From positions 381,017 to 445,016 of the forward strand of contig NW_003118931.1 in the NCBI RefSeq assembly GCF_000003605.2: 64,000 bases of DNA, read 5' to 3'. The notes beneath the pieces were generated by a model. It did no database searches and was not told the origin of the DNA. It saw only the letters and a program-made list of their open reading frames with translations. Positions 36,101-48,362 of the stretch are shown in pieces. A program made the position numbers and the translations under genes. This DNA comes from Saccoglossus kowalevskii (lineage: Eukaryota > Hemichordata > Enteropneusta > Harrimaniidae). How positions within the stretch are numbered: position 1 is the stretch's first letter; every line of letters begins with the position of its first letter.

Positions 36101-38350
36101 TTCTAACATAATTGTGCATATTATTTTTTTAAAGACTGACCAATCAACATTCACAACAGAACATGCAAGGACACTGTTTGGTGAGCAGTACGACTTGAGC
36201 ACAATTTTTGATCTTCTTGATGCCAATGGCGATGGAAAGGTGTGAATTCAATTCAAATATTATCACAAATATCCATTTTAATTCATTTCATTTACTTTAC
36301 CGTGTAGTCCTGGGGCTGATTTACTTTTAGGGCTGTTAATCAAAATTAGATGCATCCATTTTCAAACATATGTGTGTTGGTATTTATTTAGAAAAAACAA
36401 AACCTGACATTGTAGTTATTAAACAGGTGCTCAATATCACATATTGTCGTTTGGTGCATGTAGGAAATATTTTAAAACAACAACGTTTTGACAGGATATG
36501 TTGTAGATGTATGGAGAATACGCTAGTCTACACCAGAATTATATAAGTCTTGTATTTATTATGGCTATGTATTATGCGCTAGAAATATCGAATGAATTAT
36601 GCGCTAGAAATATCGAATGAAATTAGATATTTAGAGAATGATATATTGTTTACTGATTGGTTGCCTAATGAGTATCGCTCAAATATATAATTGTAGATGG
36701 TTATTCTCTCGCATTCGAGCTACTGTGGCATATGGAGTTTGACCCGCCGCATTGAGTGTTATAAAATGTAGAACAATTGTAAAAGCTGGTGTTATTTCTT
36801 CAGTTGAACGGGGTTATTTTGTGTTAACTGCTGCTGTCCGTTCTTTGCCAAGATGCCAAGCGATAGCAATATTTACAGTCACGCGCATGTTATATGAAAA
36901 CATCACTTTCTTTTAGATAAATTACTACGAGCTGATTACATTTGCTCAGAAGAGGGGAATTGATGTACAGAGTCGTTTTACTGGTTACGATCGAACAGAG
37001 ATAACCGGCATCGGAGGGTTTTTAGGATCAATGATGGAGTCTATGACAATGAACTTACAACGGATTGGCTTTACTGTGAGTAACCACAGATATATATACG
37101 ATATATCAAGACCTCGAAAACTTTTGTTCTCAGTCACTGGCCCTATAATATCTGATATATTAATAAGATCAATACTAATTAGTGTTTAAGGTTGTTGGAT
37201 ACACTTAAAATAAATACAGATTCTCTTGACTTTTGAATTGAATTAGTTTCTAGAATAAAAAGAGGCACCATATCTCAAAATATCTTTTGATGAAAAAATA
37301 GTATGTAGTTGTGAGATGATATTTATGGTTGCCAAATATTATTAGGCCATTCTGGTGATTACTGTTTATGTATAAATCGAAAATATTGTGACACTTTTGA
37401 AACAAAAAAATGTGGTAATTTCTTCGGCCCTAATTTTTGATCTAATTATCGCCATCTACTTTAACACAAAGATATGAATGTTTGAATAAATGTGAAAATG
37501 AAAGTTGATTAGTGTTCGTGGATGAATATAATGTGGTCTATCAATGCCTTTTTTCTTATTCCTAACCTGACTGAATAATTTCCCGGCTAGAATAGCAGTG
37601 TTATCATAACATACCAGCTGTTTATGCGTTTTCATTGTCACTGGTATGTTGGTTAAGAAAACCGCGGTCATAATATACTCCTTGACAGGCAAACTTAACT
37701 AACTTGAATTTTGACATCGAAAACGTATAATTCAAGGACTTCCTCCTGAAATATATTAATGTGCTCATATTTTTCGTTTTTTGGGATACATTGAAAGCCA
37801 TTCAAACCTATTACTAGGATTATATATTAACAGAAAATACATGATACTGTTAAAAGTTAATAGTAGTAAGCTACTTTCTTCCTCGGTTTAAAATGAGTAC
37901 ACTAGTGTTTATATATTTGCATATATATTATTTGTGGATGATATGCACCGTAAGATTAAGTAAAATAACAAAATATATTAACCAAAATTGATTATGACTA
38001 TGCTGTCGTACTGTTAATTTCAGGCAAATGATGTCGATCGTACTATTGGTGTTGATGTCGGTTATATTGGCAGTTTGGATATGGATTTGACTCCTGAAGA
38101 TAATCTATATGCAGTTAAGGTATTATCTTCTTCCAGTATATCTGCAACACTCAAATGGAATAAAAGTAGTGTTTTCATTATCCTTACTTCTGAGTTTATG
38201 CTTTGCAGGGGCCAAGTCGCTCTACTGCCCCCATAATCATATACCAATATTATTAAATCATCTTTTTATGTTTCTCAACAGCAAGGTATGGTAGGAACAC
38301 TCCGATATTTGAGATACTACGTGAAAAAATTTAACCCACCTGTAAAATAA
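30110..38350 (+). CDS. Patatin-like phospholipase with nested EF-hand pair, copy 2 (intact)
   Basis: Twelve exons: 30110-30274, 30553-30700, 32610-32746, 33212-33347, 34334-34429, 34920-35044, 35188-35285, 35881-36037, 36135-36239, 36917-37075, 38024-38119 and 38282-38350. They join in frame to 496 residues plus TAA. MGAAES fits an N-myristoylation signal. The patatin fold shows oxyanion loop EGGGVKG (41-47), nucleophile elbow GGSIG (71-75, Ser73) and a DITFKELY-TGKELCIT-NVS block. The RMSMSIP stretch and catalytic aspartate segment YVDSFVLLNYP (Asp214) follow. Two EF-hand loops come next: residues 336-347 (N, D, N, I, D, E at key positions) and the canonical 383-394 (DANGDGKINYYE). After them, RTIGVDVGYIGSLDMDLTPE (448-467) resembles the terminal patatin segment. 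Exon 2 follows AAAG rather than a strong acceptor. Known relatives are acyl hydrolases; the substrate is unknown. Confidence 0.9.
30765..31540. mobile_element. Insertion in intron 2 of copy 2, MITE-like
   Basis: Copy 3 lacks this stretch at the matching place (around 55585-55600). Near the ends are TATATACTTCCCCC (about 30845) and its rough inverse GGGGAAGTACGGTATATA (about 31469). It holds a perfect 14-bp hairpin: CGAGTATAAGCCCA at 31429-31442 pairs with 31455-31468. No transposase frame was recognised. Borders are approximate. Confidence 0.45.
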
Positions 38351-38414
38351 GAGAGACATGGTGTCGAAAAACATGGTGTGATTATTGCACGAAAATTTAG
38401 GAATTTACTGTAAT

Positions 38415-38420
38415 AATAAA
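38415..38420 (+). terminator. Candidate polyadenylation signal of copy 2
   Basis: AATAAA about 65 bases after the stop codon. Copy 3 has the same hexamer in the same context at 63763-63768. Confidence 0.5.
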
Positions 38421-38536
38421 AAGATCTACTGAATAATCGAATATAGATGTCCATTGCAGCGATGTGGACTAACATTAGTTTACATTTGTTTAGGGAGCCT
38501 ATCTACAAACTCATAGTCGATATAAAGTAGCAATGA

Positions 38537-38616
38537 TGAATAGAATAGAATAGAATAGAATAGAATAGAATAGAATAGAATAGAATAGAATAGAATAGAA
38601 TAGAATAGAATAGAAT
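38537..38616 (+). repeat. (TAGAA)n microsatellite
   Basis: About 16 pentamers. The matching place downstream of copy 3 (about 63900-63930) has only a short ATAGAATAGATTATATTC stretch, so the array expanded in one duplicate or shrank in the other. Confidence 0.9.
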
Positions 38617-38649
38617 TCATTAATTCCAGTCATATGACTTTATATAACC

Positions 38650-40365
38650 GGTATATATATATATGGCATATATATATATACTTGAGTACAAAAATGCCAA
38701 ATAACAAAAGTTAGTAATATACACATATTTGAAATTATATTGAAGCCTTCAACTAAATTAACTTGATACTTGTAATTGTTGATTTTAGTTAGTATAAATA
38801 TTTAGCAATAAAAATATGATCTAGTGCTGCACGTCATTACTTTTTGTTCACCACAGTTTAATAAATTGGTATTGTATATCACTTGTAACGTGTTTGGAAG
38901 CGTGCAGTCTCAGTTCTAGTCTCGGACGCCCGATTGCGCAGTGAGTTGCTCGTGGCAAGAGACTAGGGAAGCACAGTTTTACTTGTTGCAATTCAGGGGT
39001 TACCAGCAATGGTCAAATTATAATTATTACACTTCAGTTCTAATGCATAAAATACGTTTTCAAATTATTGCCGAGTGAATTCTAGCGTAAAACGACGAGC
39101 TAGTAGATTTGATATCGATTGAGTTCTTCTTCTTCATCTTGAGTTGTGGCACTCTACAGAGATCGGTTCGCGGTCCAAATACTCGTTGTCTTTTTGCGTA
39201 CATATCAGATGAAAATTTCTGCTTACAATTTTTCCAAGGGGAATTTGGATTATAACACGATCTAAATTCTACTTTTAGCCTATAACCGTTCCTTTGCATT
39301 TATTGCTAAGCCCCTTTGTTAAGTACAACAGCAAATATTTTGTTTTTGTGTTTGTGAGCTCTTGCGCGATTGGTCAATGCTTGAGTTCTTCCAATACTGT
39401 GTTTTATTCGGGGATTCGTGAACAAAGGATTGTAAGAGAGTTACGATGAGCACTGGAAAACTTCCAATCATTTATTAAACACAACTAATTAATGTGTTTC
39501 GATTACAGTGAGAAATTTTCTATACAGATTGAGCACCGGGATCGAACGTACACAATTTACTATGATGCCGGAGATGGTTGGATGGTTGGATGAGAAGTCT
39601 TTTCAGTTTCTCGGATTATTTAAAAGGTTTAAAATGATACAAATTTTCATATGAAAACTGCACAAATAAATGAATATAAAATCCATTACAATCTTAACAA
39701 TTTCGAATAACACTTTATAAAGGCTGCATCATAACATATAAAGCCGCTCTCTCGACTGCCTTTTCCGAATTTTAATATGTAATTATCTTAGGGTTATACC
39801 TCCGAAAGCGAAGTTTTTTATCTTCAATATAACGTAGCGGTTACACCTTACAAACAGTCTGATTCAACGTCGCTCAAGCAGCGTGGAATTTTTGTTTTGT
39901 TTTATTTTGGCCTATTTGAAAAAAAAACACGGTATCAATATTCAAAACTGTTTTGTTTGTCTGTGGCGTACTTCAGAATAATAGATTTTGGCCGGGCGTA
40001 TTTCTATAAATGATCGGTGTATTCCGACCGAATGTACAGTATTACTGGAACCCAACCTCTCGCCCGCTTCCGCTTTCGATCGTTTTGTTTTTGCTCGCAA
40101 GCACTTGTTGAATTCGAGCGGACAATTTCCACTTTATTCTCAACCACAAACACACACACACGGGAATGTCGCCTGCTCGCTCGCATTGTAAATACTTTAT
40201 CTGCTCTAGGGAGTTAGCATTGCTCCTTCAGCATGTTGAACAAGAGGTCATAGTTCAATTTGCGTTCACCGATACAAAGCTTCATAGATTGGAAATGTCG
40301 TTAGGATTTTAATATTTGTTCATATTCGTTGGGTCCTCAAACGTTACCATTAAATCAACAAATTC
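38650..40365. other. Intergenic stretch downstream of copy 2, no gene seen
   Basis: Only short unconserved frames. Composition is somewhat less AT-rich around 39980-40200, without recognisable coding similarity. Confidence 0.5.
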
Positions 40366-40369
40366 GGCC

Positions 40370-40495
40370 ACTCATGTGCCGATGAACAGTGTTTGGTCAA
40401 GCGAGCAAGAAAAGAAAGCGATAACAATGTGGTCGTTTCCGGTCGGAAAAAGGACCGCTTGGCCGGGAATAAAGCGATAATCGGTCGATTAAAAA
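40370..40495 (+). repeat. Dispersed repeat, inverted partner of 13450-13625
   Basis: Starts CCACTCATGTGCCGATGAAC and contains several CGATAA and GGTCG motifs. It aligns with the reverse complement of 13450-13625. Confidence 0.5.
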
Positions 40496-40889
40496 GCGAT
40501 AATATTAATAGAGATAATTTTAATTTTATTGGCCTTACTCTCTAGCATTTCTTTATTTATTTCGGATTCCATCACAATCTGCATCTGTTGAAGCAGCAGT
40601 CTCACTAGTACTTAGTACTAAGATCTGGCAATATCTTCTATCTAAAAACATGATATAAGGTCTCCACGTTTTTATTAGAAGCACTTCAATACATAGTTTA
40701 TTGCATGCAATACAGTAAACACACGTGTTTCTAATAGAGCAAATATAGTATTTAAAATACAACCGTTTAACAATGATAAATATTTCATTAAATAATGACC
40801 ATATAGGATGATTTGCTATTTTGGTCATATATCAAAATTATAAAACCAGTTGCATGCACCTATCTGGAACAGTACTTAAGATATTAAGA

Positions 40890-41015
40890 TATTATTGAGG
40901 TCACATAACCATATATAGTCAGCTGATTAGTCATATCACATTGTCAGATGCCTTCATTATAACACTGGGTACATATCAATATCTGCAGCAGTGCTTAGTA
41001 CATTACAGTTATGCA
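40890..41015 (-). repeat. Inverted single copy of the 130-bp repeat
   Basis: GAGGTCACATAACCATATATAG and the following AGTCATATCACA match the reverse complement of the tandem unit at 28155-28284. Diverged. Confidence 0.5.
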
Positions 41016-41460
41016 TATTAAAAAGGACATATAAAAGTATTTACAATAAGTAGATAATAAATGTGGATTTCAACCCTGAAGTAATCAGATCTGTGGATTA
41101 TCCAATAGCACCTGTATACATAATTTCATTAATTAAATTTGATCAGTGAAACTCAAGTTATCTGTGGATCACCTACAAATAGGTTAATGTATGCAAATTT
41201 GGTAATTAGTAAGCAAAACATTTAACCCTGAAGTTAACATGTAGGTGGCTTTTCCTAAAGCATTTATAAACCATGTTTCATTAAAATCTGTTGAATGGTA
41301 CATGAGGGAAAAGTGAACAACGATAAACTAATCAGGTCTGCGCAATATCCCACTCTGTATAAAGTTTCATTAAAATATGGTAACAAGTGAAAATACTTAA
41401 TATTGGCTAATTGATATGTAAATTGGATCATTAATATAATAAGACTTCAACCATAAACAA

Positions 41461-44400
41461 ATTATAGAATAGAATAGAAAATTGTACAGAAAACCTGAAT
41501 AAATATTAAATATACATGTATATATTTTTTCTGGTGGGGACCAGAGAGGTAGTTCTAGCAGAACTACTCTAGTCCCTGGCCCCGAAACCATACTCAAGTA
41601 TTAAAATGTACGTTGTTGTGAATAGTGATGCAAAAAACAAATTATATTGCTAAGTTAAAAATAAATAAATACATACATAATTAAGTAAATAAAGAGACTA
41701 CAAACTCTCACTAATAATAATAATGAAGAAAACAAAAATAGACAATAATACATATATTGCAATAACGCAAGTATTTATACATTAGTTAAAAGATATTTTT
41801 TTAATGCCGTTTTGAACGTGTTTCGTAAAGTTAATGTTTTTAACGAAGTTGGGAGCTCATTCCAATGTTTTACAAAAGTAAATGTCAGACTTTTCTTAGT
41901 TGAACTTAGATTAATTGGTGGTGTGACAAGTTTCTCAGAGGTTACTGATCGTGTATGGTATGGATGTGATATTGATAAGGCATAATGATCCAGAGAGTGT
42001 GCATGGCGGCCATTTTTCAAATCGTATGCAAATAAACATGTATTGTACTTACATAATTCATACACATCAAGAATGCCAAGTTGCAGGAAAAGTAGTGTGG
42101 TACTTGCTCGGAAATGAGAGAAAGAAATTAATCTGACAAACGTTTTTTGTAATTTAAAAACTGGATCAATATATGTGCTAAAAATGTGTCCCCATATTTC
42201 TAAACAATAAGCAATGTGTGGGAGAATCAACGAGTTGTAAAGTAATATCATAACGGATTTTGGTAAATAATGCCTCAAGTATGAGATTATCCCAGTTGTT
42301 TTACTGATTTTTTTAACAATGTTATTGATATGGGGTCTCCAACAAAGTGTTGAGTCAAGTGTAACATCTAAATAAAAAGCTGACGACACCATTCTTAATG
42401 ACAAATCATCAATTGATAATACGCCCTCAATAGCTGTTTTTCTTTGAGCTGTCTGAAAAATCGTGACATTTGTTTTGTCAATGTTTATACTTAATTTATT
42501 TGATTTGCACCAGGTAGCAACTTTATTTAATTCAATATTGAGTGTGTAAAGGTTTACAGAACGGTCTTTTACTGAAAAAATGAAAAAAAGGAGGGGTGAT
42601 CTAGAAATGTCATTAATATAAACTAAAAAAAGAAGAGGGCCTACGATTGACCCCTGTGGTACGCCTTTTGAAATAATTTCACAGTCAGAATCATTGTTTT
42701 TTAAACCAGTTCAAAGTTGACCCTCTAATCCCATATTGTTGTAGCTCAGTTAGCAAAATACTGTGATCAATGGTATCGAAAGCCTTTCTCAAGTCTATAA
42801 AAGCACCAAGTGTGACAAAACCTTCATCAATTCTTTTTGAGATTTCAGCTGTGAGATCAGCTAGGGCGAGTTTAGTGCTATATTGCTTTCGGAACCCGTA
42901 CTGATTTTCTGAAAGAATTTTTCAATTTGTCCATAAAGGCACACAACTGTTTATTGGCGAATGATTCGAACAGTTTGCTGAAGACAGGTAAAACGGAGAT
43001 CGGCCTGTAGTTTCTAACTTCATAAGCACATCCTTTCATGAAAATGGGATTCACTCGTGTTTTTTTCAGTTTGTTAGGGAATACGCCTTTCGACAAGGAA
43101 CAATTTATAATATAGGCGATTGGTTCGGCAATATATTCAGCAGCCACTTTCACGACTTTTGGGATTTACGAATGTCAAATTTGACATCGTGTGCACAGAT
43201 AGGGCGAAAGGAAAATTACTCTGATTGTCTGTTGCCAAGGCAGTCATTGCAATTGGTGTTACAGGTAATCTCCGAAGCATGCTTTGGTCCAAATGTGCAA
43301 ATCTGTAACAAATTCACCTGGTTTGGTGGTTGATTAAAATTTTTGAGGGGTCCCAGCTTTGCACATGTTTCCAGTCATTATTTCATTAATGGCCTGCCAT
43401 GTTTTATTATTATTGCCAGCGGAAGTGAAAAATCTGTCACGAAAATACGACTTTTTGGCAGCTTTCAACAGTTATATTACGGTACTTTTTATATTGATTG
43501 TGTACTGTTGAGCTGACAGAATGTCGTTTTGTTTTAGAAAATAGTTTGTGTTTATTTTTAATAGAGACAAGCAGTCCCTTGGTAATCCAGGGCTTTTTGA
43601 GTGATTTGGGCGAAAAACGAGTTTTAATCCTAGGGACATGTTTAGCGACAATGTTTATAAAAGGCGTCGTAGGCCAAATTTGGATCTGATATTTCATAAA
43701 TTGGCATCCATGACGTTTTTGCAACATCCGTTTTGAATGATTCAGGATTAAACACAGAAAAGTCATGTTTGTAACTATTTGTTGGATTTGTGTTAAATAT
43801 ATGACGTAAACAGCAAAAATGTGAATATGATCACTAAGATCCGCCTCTAGGGTACCGGCTTCAATAAAATAATCAAAAAAATTCATAAGACAGTGATCTA
43901 TTGTTGTAGATGTTGCTTTGGTTACTCAAGTTGGAGAGTGTATAATTTGTTGAAAATTATTGGCATAAAGAACTGTGTCATAGGCAGCATGTGCATTATT
44001 GCTGCTAGCAACATTAATGTTGACATCTCCAAGAATTTTTTTTTATTGGCACAAAACGTTTCAAGACAATGATCAAAACTATCAAGGAAATCTTGCACAG
44101 AGGTATTGGGCTTACGGTAAATTACACCTATTATAACTTGTTTGTTGTCCAATGTAGTTTCAATAAATAAACACTCACAATGACTTTGAATAACTGAGTC
44201 AATAACAGTATAAGGCAATGATTCGTGTATACACCACCTCCTGAAGTAGATGTGCGGCAATTCGAAATAAATTTTTAAGATGGCAGATTATAGATTGAGG
44301 TATCATAATTACTGTGCAACCACGTCTCACTGAGACCAATGACTGAATATTTCATTTTCAGAAGGAATAAAAGAGTTGAAAGGTCGTCAAAATGTGCACT

Positions 44401-45430
44401 AATGGACCTAACATTCACTGTTGTCAAATTTCTCAATTGAATAAGATTCACAGTTGTAATTACTGGATAGCAATGAGTCTGTTGCGTCAGGATTCATGAA
44501 TAATGCAACTTTTCACGCTGCAAACAGTCACCATTAACATATATTGCAAAGACTGTCTTCGTTTGGAATGTAGACAACTGGTGAATTCTCGTCTTTCTTT
44601 GTTAAAATTTAGCCATAATGTGTTCATAGAAATTTCCAGCCACACTGTTTCCTTTTCATGTTTACCCTAGTAAATAAAGCTTTTCCAATAGGCGTTAAGT
44701 TCTCATTTATATATATATCATTTGTAACTTCGTAACCGAAACTCAATGTTTTAACGGTTGACAGGTTTTTGAGGGCCTTGTACACAGCATCGCGAGCTCT
44801 TCTAATTGTAAACCTGACAATAATTTGAGAGATGGAGTTGTAACGCTGACCAACCGACGGCTTTCGTTTTCCGATACGATGCGAGACATCTATGTCCGAC
44901 ATAGTGATGTTTTTGTCCGCGATCTGAGCGATTTTCAGAGCTATTGCATCTGTATTTTCATCTTCTGTTTGTGGCACACCACTAATGACAATGTTTTCTC
45001 TTCTTATATACTGATCCAATTCGTTATGATTACATTATAAATCCGAGACTCAAGACTCTGTTCTCTTCAACAAATAATTGGTTATCAGCCTGCACCTCCT
45101 CTAATTTCTTTTTGTTTTCTTCAAAGAAAGCGTTAATACATTGCATAGATGTTCCTACCTTTTCAAGTTTTGCCTCCAAAGCACCCATTTCCTTCAACTT
45201 GTCATTAATTCCACGTATTTACTGTAGAATTGTTAGTATATTGGCTTCACTGTTGTTACCATCACCTGTTGCAGTGGTATGCACCGCCTTACCTATCATT
45301 GCCGAGTGATCATCGTGCGGGAAACGTTTCTTTTTGCATTTTTCACACAATTGCAAATCACCTTGGCACAAATGCACTCCCTGTTTTATATTACAGTCGT
45401 CGCACTTCATTCTTTCGTGGATAATGTTAT
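41461..45430 (-). mobile_element. Nearly full-length non-LTR retrotransposon (CR1/L2/jockey-like LINE), decayed
   Basis: Runs on the minus strand from about 45430 to a 3' tail of TTCTA pentamers at about 41461-41480. ORF1 begins at about 45410 with a cysteine-rich domain (CDDCNIKQGVHLCQGDLQLC). At 44624-45019 it has an L1-ORF1-like segment (DQYIRRENIVISGVPQ, VSHRIGKRK, RARDAVYKALKNL). ORF2 follows: apurinic-type endonuclease (IIGVIYRKPNTSVQDFLDSF, about 44100), a linker at 43437-43690 and the reverse transcriptase start (NYRPISVLPVFSKLFE, about 42970). GVPQGSIVGPLLFLVYINDI lies at about 42640, and the C-terminal domain (PHIAYCLEIWG, FVKHWNELP) ends at 41775. Several frame changes are present. 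The YADD box expected after the INDI segment is not recognisable, so this copy cannot be active. Confidence 0.88.
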
Positions 45431-45431
45431 A

Positions 45432-45600
45432 GGAGAGGGCATACTAACTCGCGCCGAACACATCACACTAACATTACGTTTATACTTACAGAGATTATTC
45501 AGCCACTTTATATATACTTGTTATCTAAAAGTCGTAGTAGGTGTGGATGTAAGCCTAAAGACATCGAATTGAACAACCAATATAATGGCATGGAACGAAC
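45432..45600. repeat. Dispersed repeat, partner of 11308-11462
   Basis: Same orientation as the left copy. It abuts the 5' end of the minus-strand LINE, so it could be that element's 5' leader or an older repeat the LINE landed beside. An isolated 5' leader at 11.3 kb would be unusual, because LINEs normally keep their 3' end. Confidence 0.5.
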
Positions 45601-45756
45601 ATAGCAATATAAGGGATGACGTCATAGTTATTGGATACCCATGGAAGTGAAGTCAATGGGTAATTAGCATTTCTAACAATAGAGTTTCTTAACCGATCTT
45701 CTAGTAACCGTGATACAAGTTAAATAGCATTATTTAAAATATTCTTATTTTATGTT

Positions 45757-47035
45757 GTTATTAGTACACACTTATTCAAATTAACGTTTTTGATACTTTC
45801 ACCTGATATCACTTCATATAAAGACGATTGTTACTCGTAGTGTCATGTGCCATATTACAATATACACACTATTGTGCGAATATAGTTCACATGCTTATAA
45901 CATTAACAGTAGGTGTAAAATTGGGTTGAAGATATAAACTAAACCTGCTCATTGACGTCGTGAGTAATAAGTGCGATGTAGTATTGATAACATGACCACC
46001 GTAGAGACATTATATGGCATTTGTTCCACTAATAATTTAAATATTAGTATTTCTTGTTTATATATTTGTTATGCTCTTTCCACAGCAAGAAATTGCTGCT
46101 ACACGGCGGTATCTACAAGCCACCTTTAAAAGACACTGTGTAAATAGTGGATGAACAATATAAGCAACCCACTGTGAAGTATGAATGAGCACTGATATAG
46201 TGCACACAACGAATATCAAAGAAAGCTTAGAATGGGCTTAAAATGAGTAGTAATTCACCGGATTTTGAACAACATGGTTTATGCGCTATATCATGCAATA
46301 TGTTATATACAAATTCCCAGTATGCTGTACACGCATATTCAAGGCCAGCGGCAGAAACCATTTTATTACATGAATTTAATATGCTGACATAATTAATAAG
46401 GTCTTCAAAATCTGCAACAGTGTTTGAAATATTACAGTTATTCATATAAATAGGGTCACATAAATATATGATATGTTTCATATTTCTTGCTTTTATTATA
46501 GAAATGGTTCATGTTCCTAATCACACCAGATATAAGAGATATAAGAGCTATTCTAGGCCATGTCTACATTCCTGTTTTCTGCAGTACCAATATTTTTATT
46601 AGACTGATTTCAATATTTTTTTGTAGACTCTAAGCATGCCATAATTAAGTTTGTTTGCCCCCCCTAAGAAAATAAACCACGTCCAAAATGCTTTTAAATA
46701 TGAAATGAAAACAAACAATTTATTATTCACCTGAATGCTAATACTGCATATTCTTGCAACTACTGCCAAATAAATGTCAAAGAAATTTACGAATACGGCA
46801 AATCAAATCAAAGCAATCAGTCAACTTGGTTTGATAATGAGTGTGAAATGTTAAAATGCATTTTAGTTTTCTTTTGTAATGCCCAATAGTTTATGAGTCA
46901 GGATTTTGTTTCCATGCTTCACGGAGATGTTTTAAATATTGGTGTAAACTGTAGAATATACCCACCAATAGCTATCTATGCTACAACATGCTTTACAACA
47001 TTATAATGTTGAGTGTCAAGATTAAACCATCATGG
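45757..47035. repeat. Segmental duplication, second copy (intergenic part 1)
   Basis: 45757-46045 matches 24412-24695 and 46905-47035 matches 25190-25330, in the same order and orientation. The sequence between the two matches is longer here and includes a relative of the 130-bp repeat at about 46395-46460. Confidence 0.8.
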
Positions 47036-47189
47036 GTTTATTTATTTTACCTAGTTTTAATTTCAAAGATATATGCTATAAGCAAGAAATAAGAAATGTG
47101 AATTATTGTCTGGCAGTCTTCTTTGACATATTAAAAAAATATCTTATTTATCTAGTGGTAATGCAAAGTCCATATTTAATTACTTAATA

Positions 47190-47427
47190 TAATATAATAT
47201 AATCGGGTGAACGCGGTGCTTTTCAGCGCTCCCCGATTTTCTGCCTGTTTTGCGTTTTTGCGCTCGTTGTGCGCCCGTGTTTCTACACAGCTGTATATAT
47301 AGTGTGTCTACCTTTTACGTGAGTAATTTATAGTTGTTGTTTTCGTTATTATTGTTGGTTTTGGAGTGTTTTTGCCTTTGCCTTGGCAAGGTGGTCGGCA
47401 ACCAAGATGGCTGCCGCTCACACGAGG
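47190..47427. other. GC-richer segment running into the assembly gap
   Basis: Starts near TCGGGTGAACGCGGTGCT and ends with CAAGATGGCTGCCGCTCACA just before the N run. It looks like the 5' start of some inserted element. Its continuation is hidden by the gap, and no family was recognised. Confidence 0.3.
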
Positions 47428-47523
47428 NNNNNNNNNNNNNNNNNNNNNNNNNNNNNNNNNNNNNNNNNNNNNNNNNNNNNNNNNNNNNNNNNNNNNNNNN
47501 NNNNNNNNNNNNNNNNNNNNNNN
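47428..47523. other. Assembly gap
   Basis: 96 consecutive N. True length and content are unknown. Confidence 1.
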
Positions 47524-48037
47524 TTTTTCGTATATATTACCAAGAAAAAAGACAATGAAATCGGAAGATTCAACAACGCCCATTAATGGCTCCCTGAGCC
47601 CAGAAACATGTGTATTTGCTAATTAGTTGTACATCAAGAGCTACCACTTACTCAAAGAGTTGGATCAACTTATTGTCAACATCGCTTCCAAAAGAGGTTA
47701 TTTAATGGCGAGTTTAACAACTGTCACGCCGATTTCTAAATAATATATGTTTCAAGACAATAATAAGAAATCATATGTATTATAGTGTATTGTGCACAAT
47801 GGTCAATTAATTTTTTAATTAAATATGTGGAATATGCAGTACATTTATGCAGCCTAGACTTTTTGCACTGTGTTCGGCCGATGTACATTTCCCCCGCCAG
47901 CCCACACAGCGCCGCAAAGCAATATGGGAGTTGTGTAAAAGAAGCTATAAATAACTGCGTGGCACACGTGTAAGTATGTTCAATACACAGTCAGCTAGTG
48001 CACAAGTGATAACAAAATAAATGCGGTATTTACTATA
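47524..48037. repeat. Segmental duplication, second copy (intergenic part 2)
   Basis: Matches 27325-27805 with small insertions and base changes. Non-coding. Confidence 0.85.
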
Positions 48038-48362
48038 TAGGGGCCGCCATCTAGAATACATAATGAAACCTAATAAAGACAAGTTGTGAAACGCGTTTTT
48101 CAGATACCTACAAATCAGGAAAGAAATATCAATCTTTCACAGCCAAACGTTCGGGATAATATTAGGCCAACTGCTAACACAATTGTGTGAAAAAGTTCAT
48201 TGCATACGAACACCTAATTACACGAAGAACATAGAACACTTTCCTGGAGTATTCCAAAACAAAAATGTTCATTCCAACTCAGCAGCAAATCAGCGACGGT
48301 CGTACGCAACAACTATGTCCTGCGGAAAAGACCTGTAACGACTATATTACCCGATAGGTCAG

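Noticed and set aside
36680-36790. Possible tRNA-like or small RNA gene, because the stretch is conserved between copies 2 and 3
   Set aside because: No cloverleaf could be drawn. The conservation follows from the gene duplication (matching 62010-62130).
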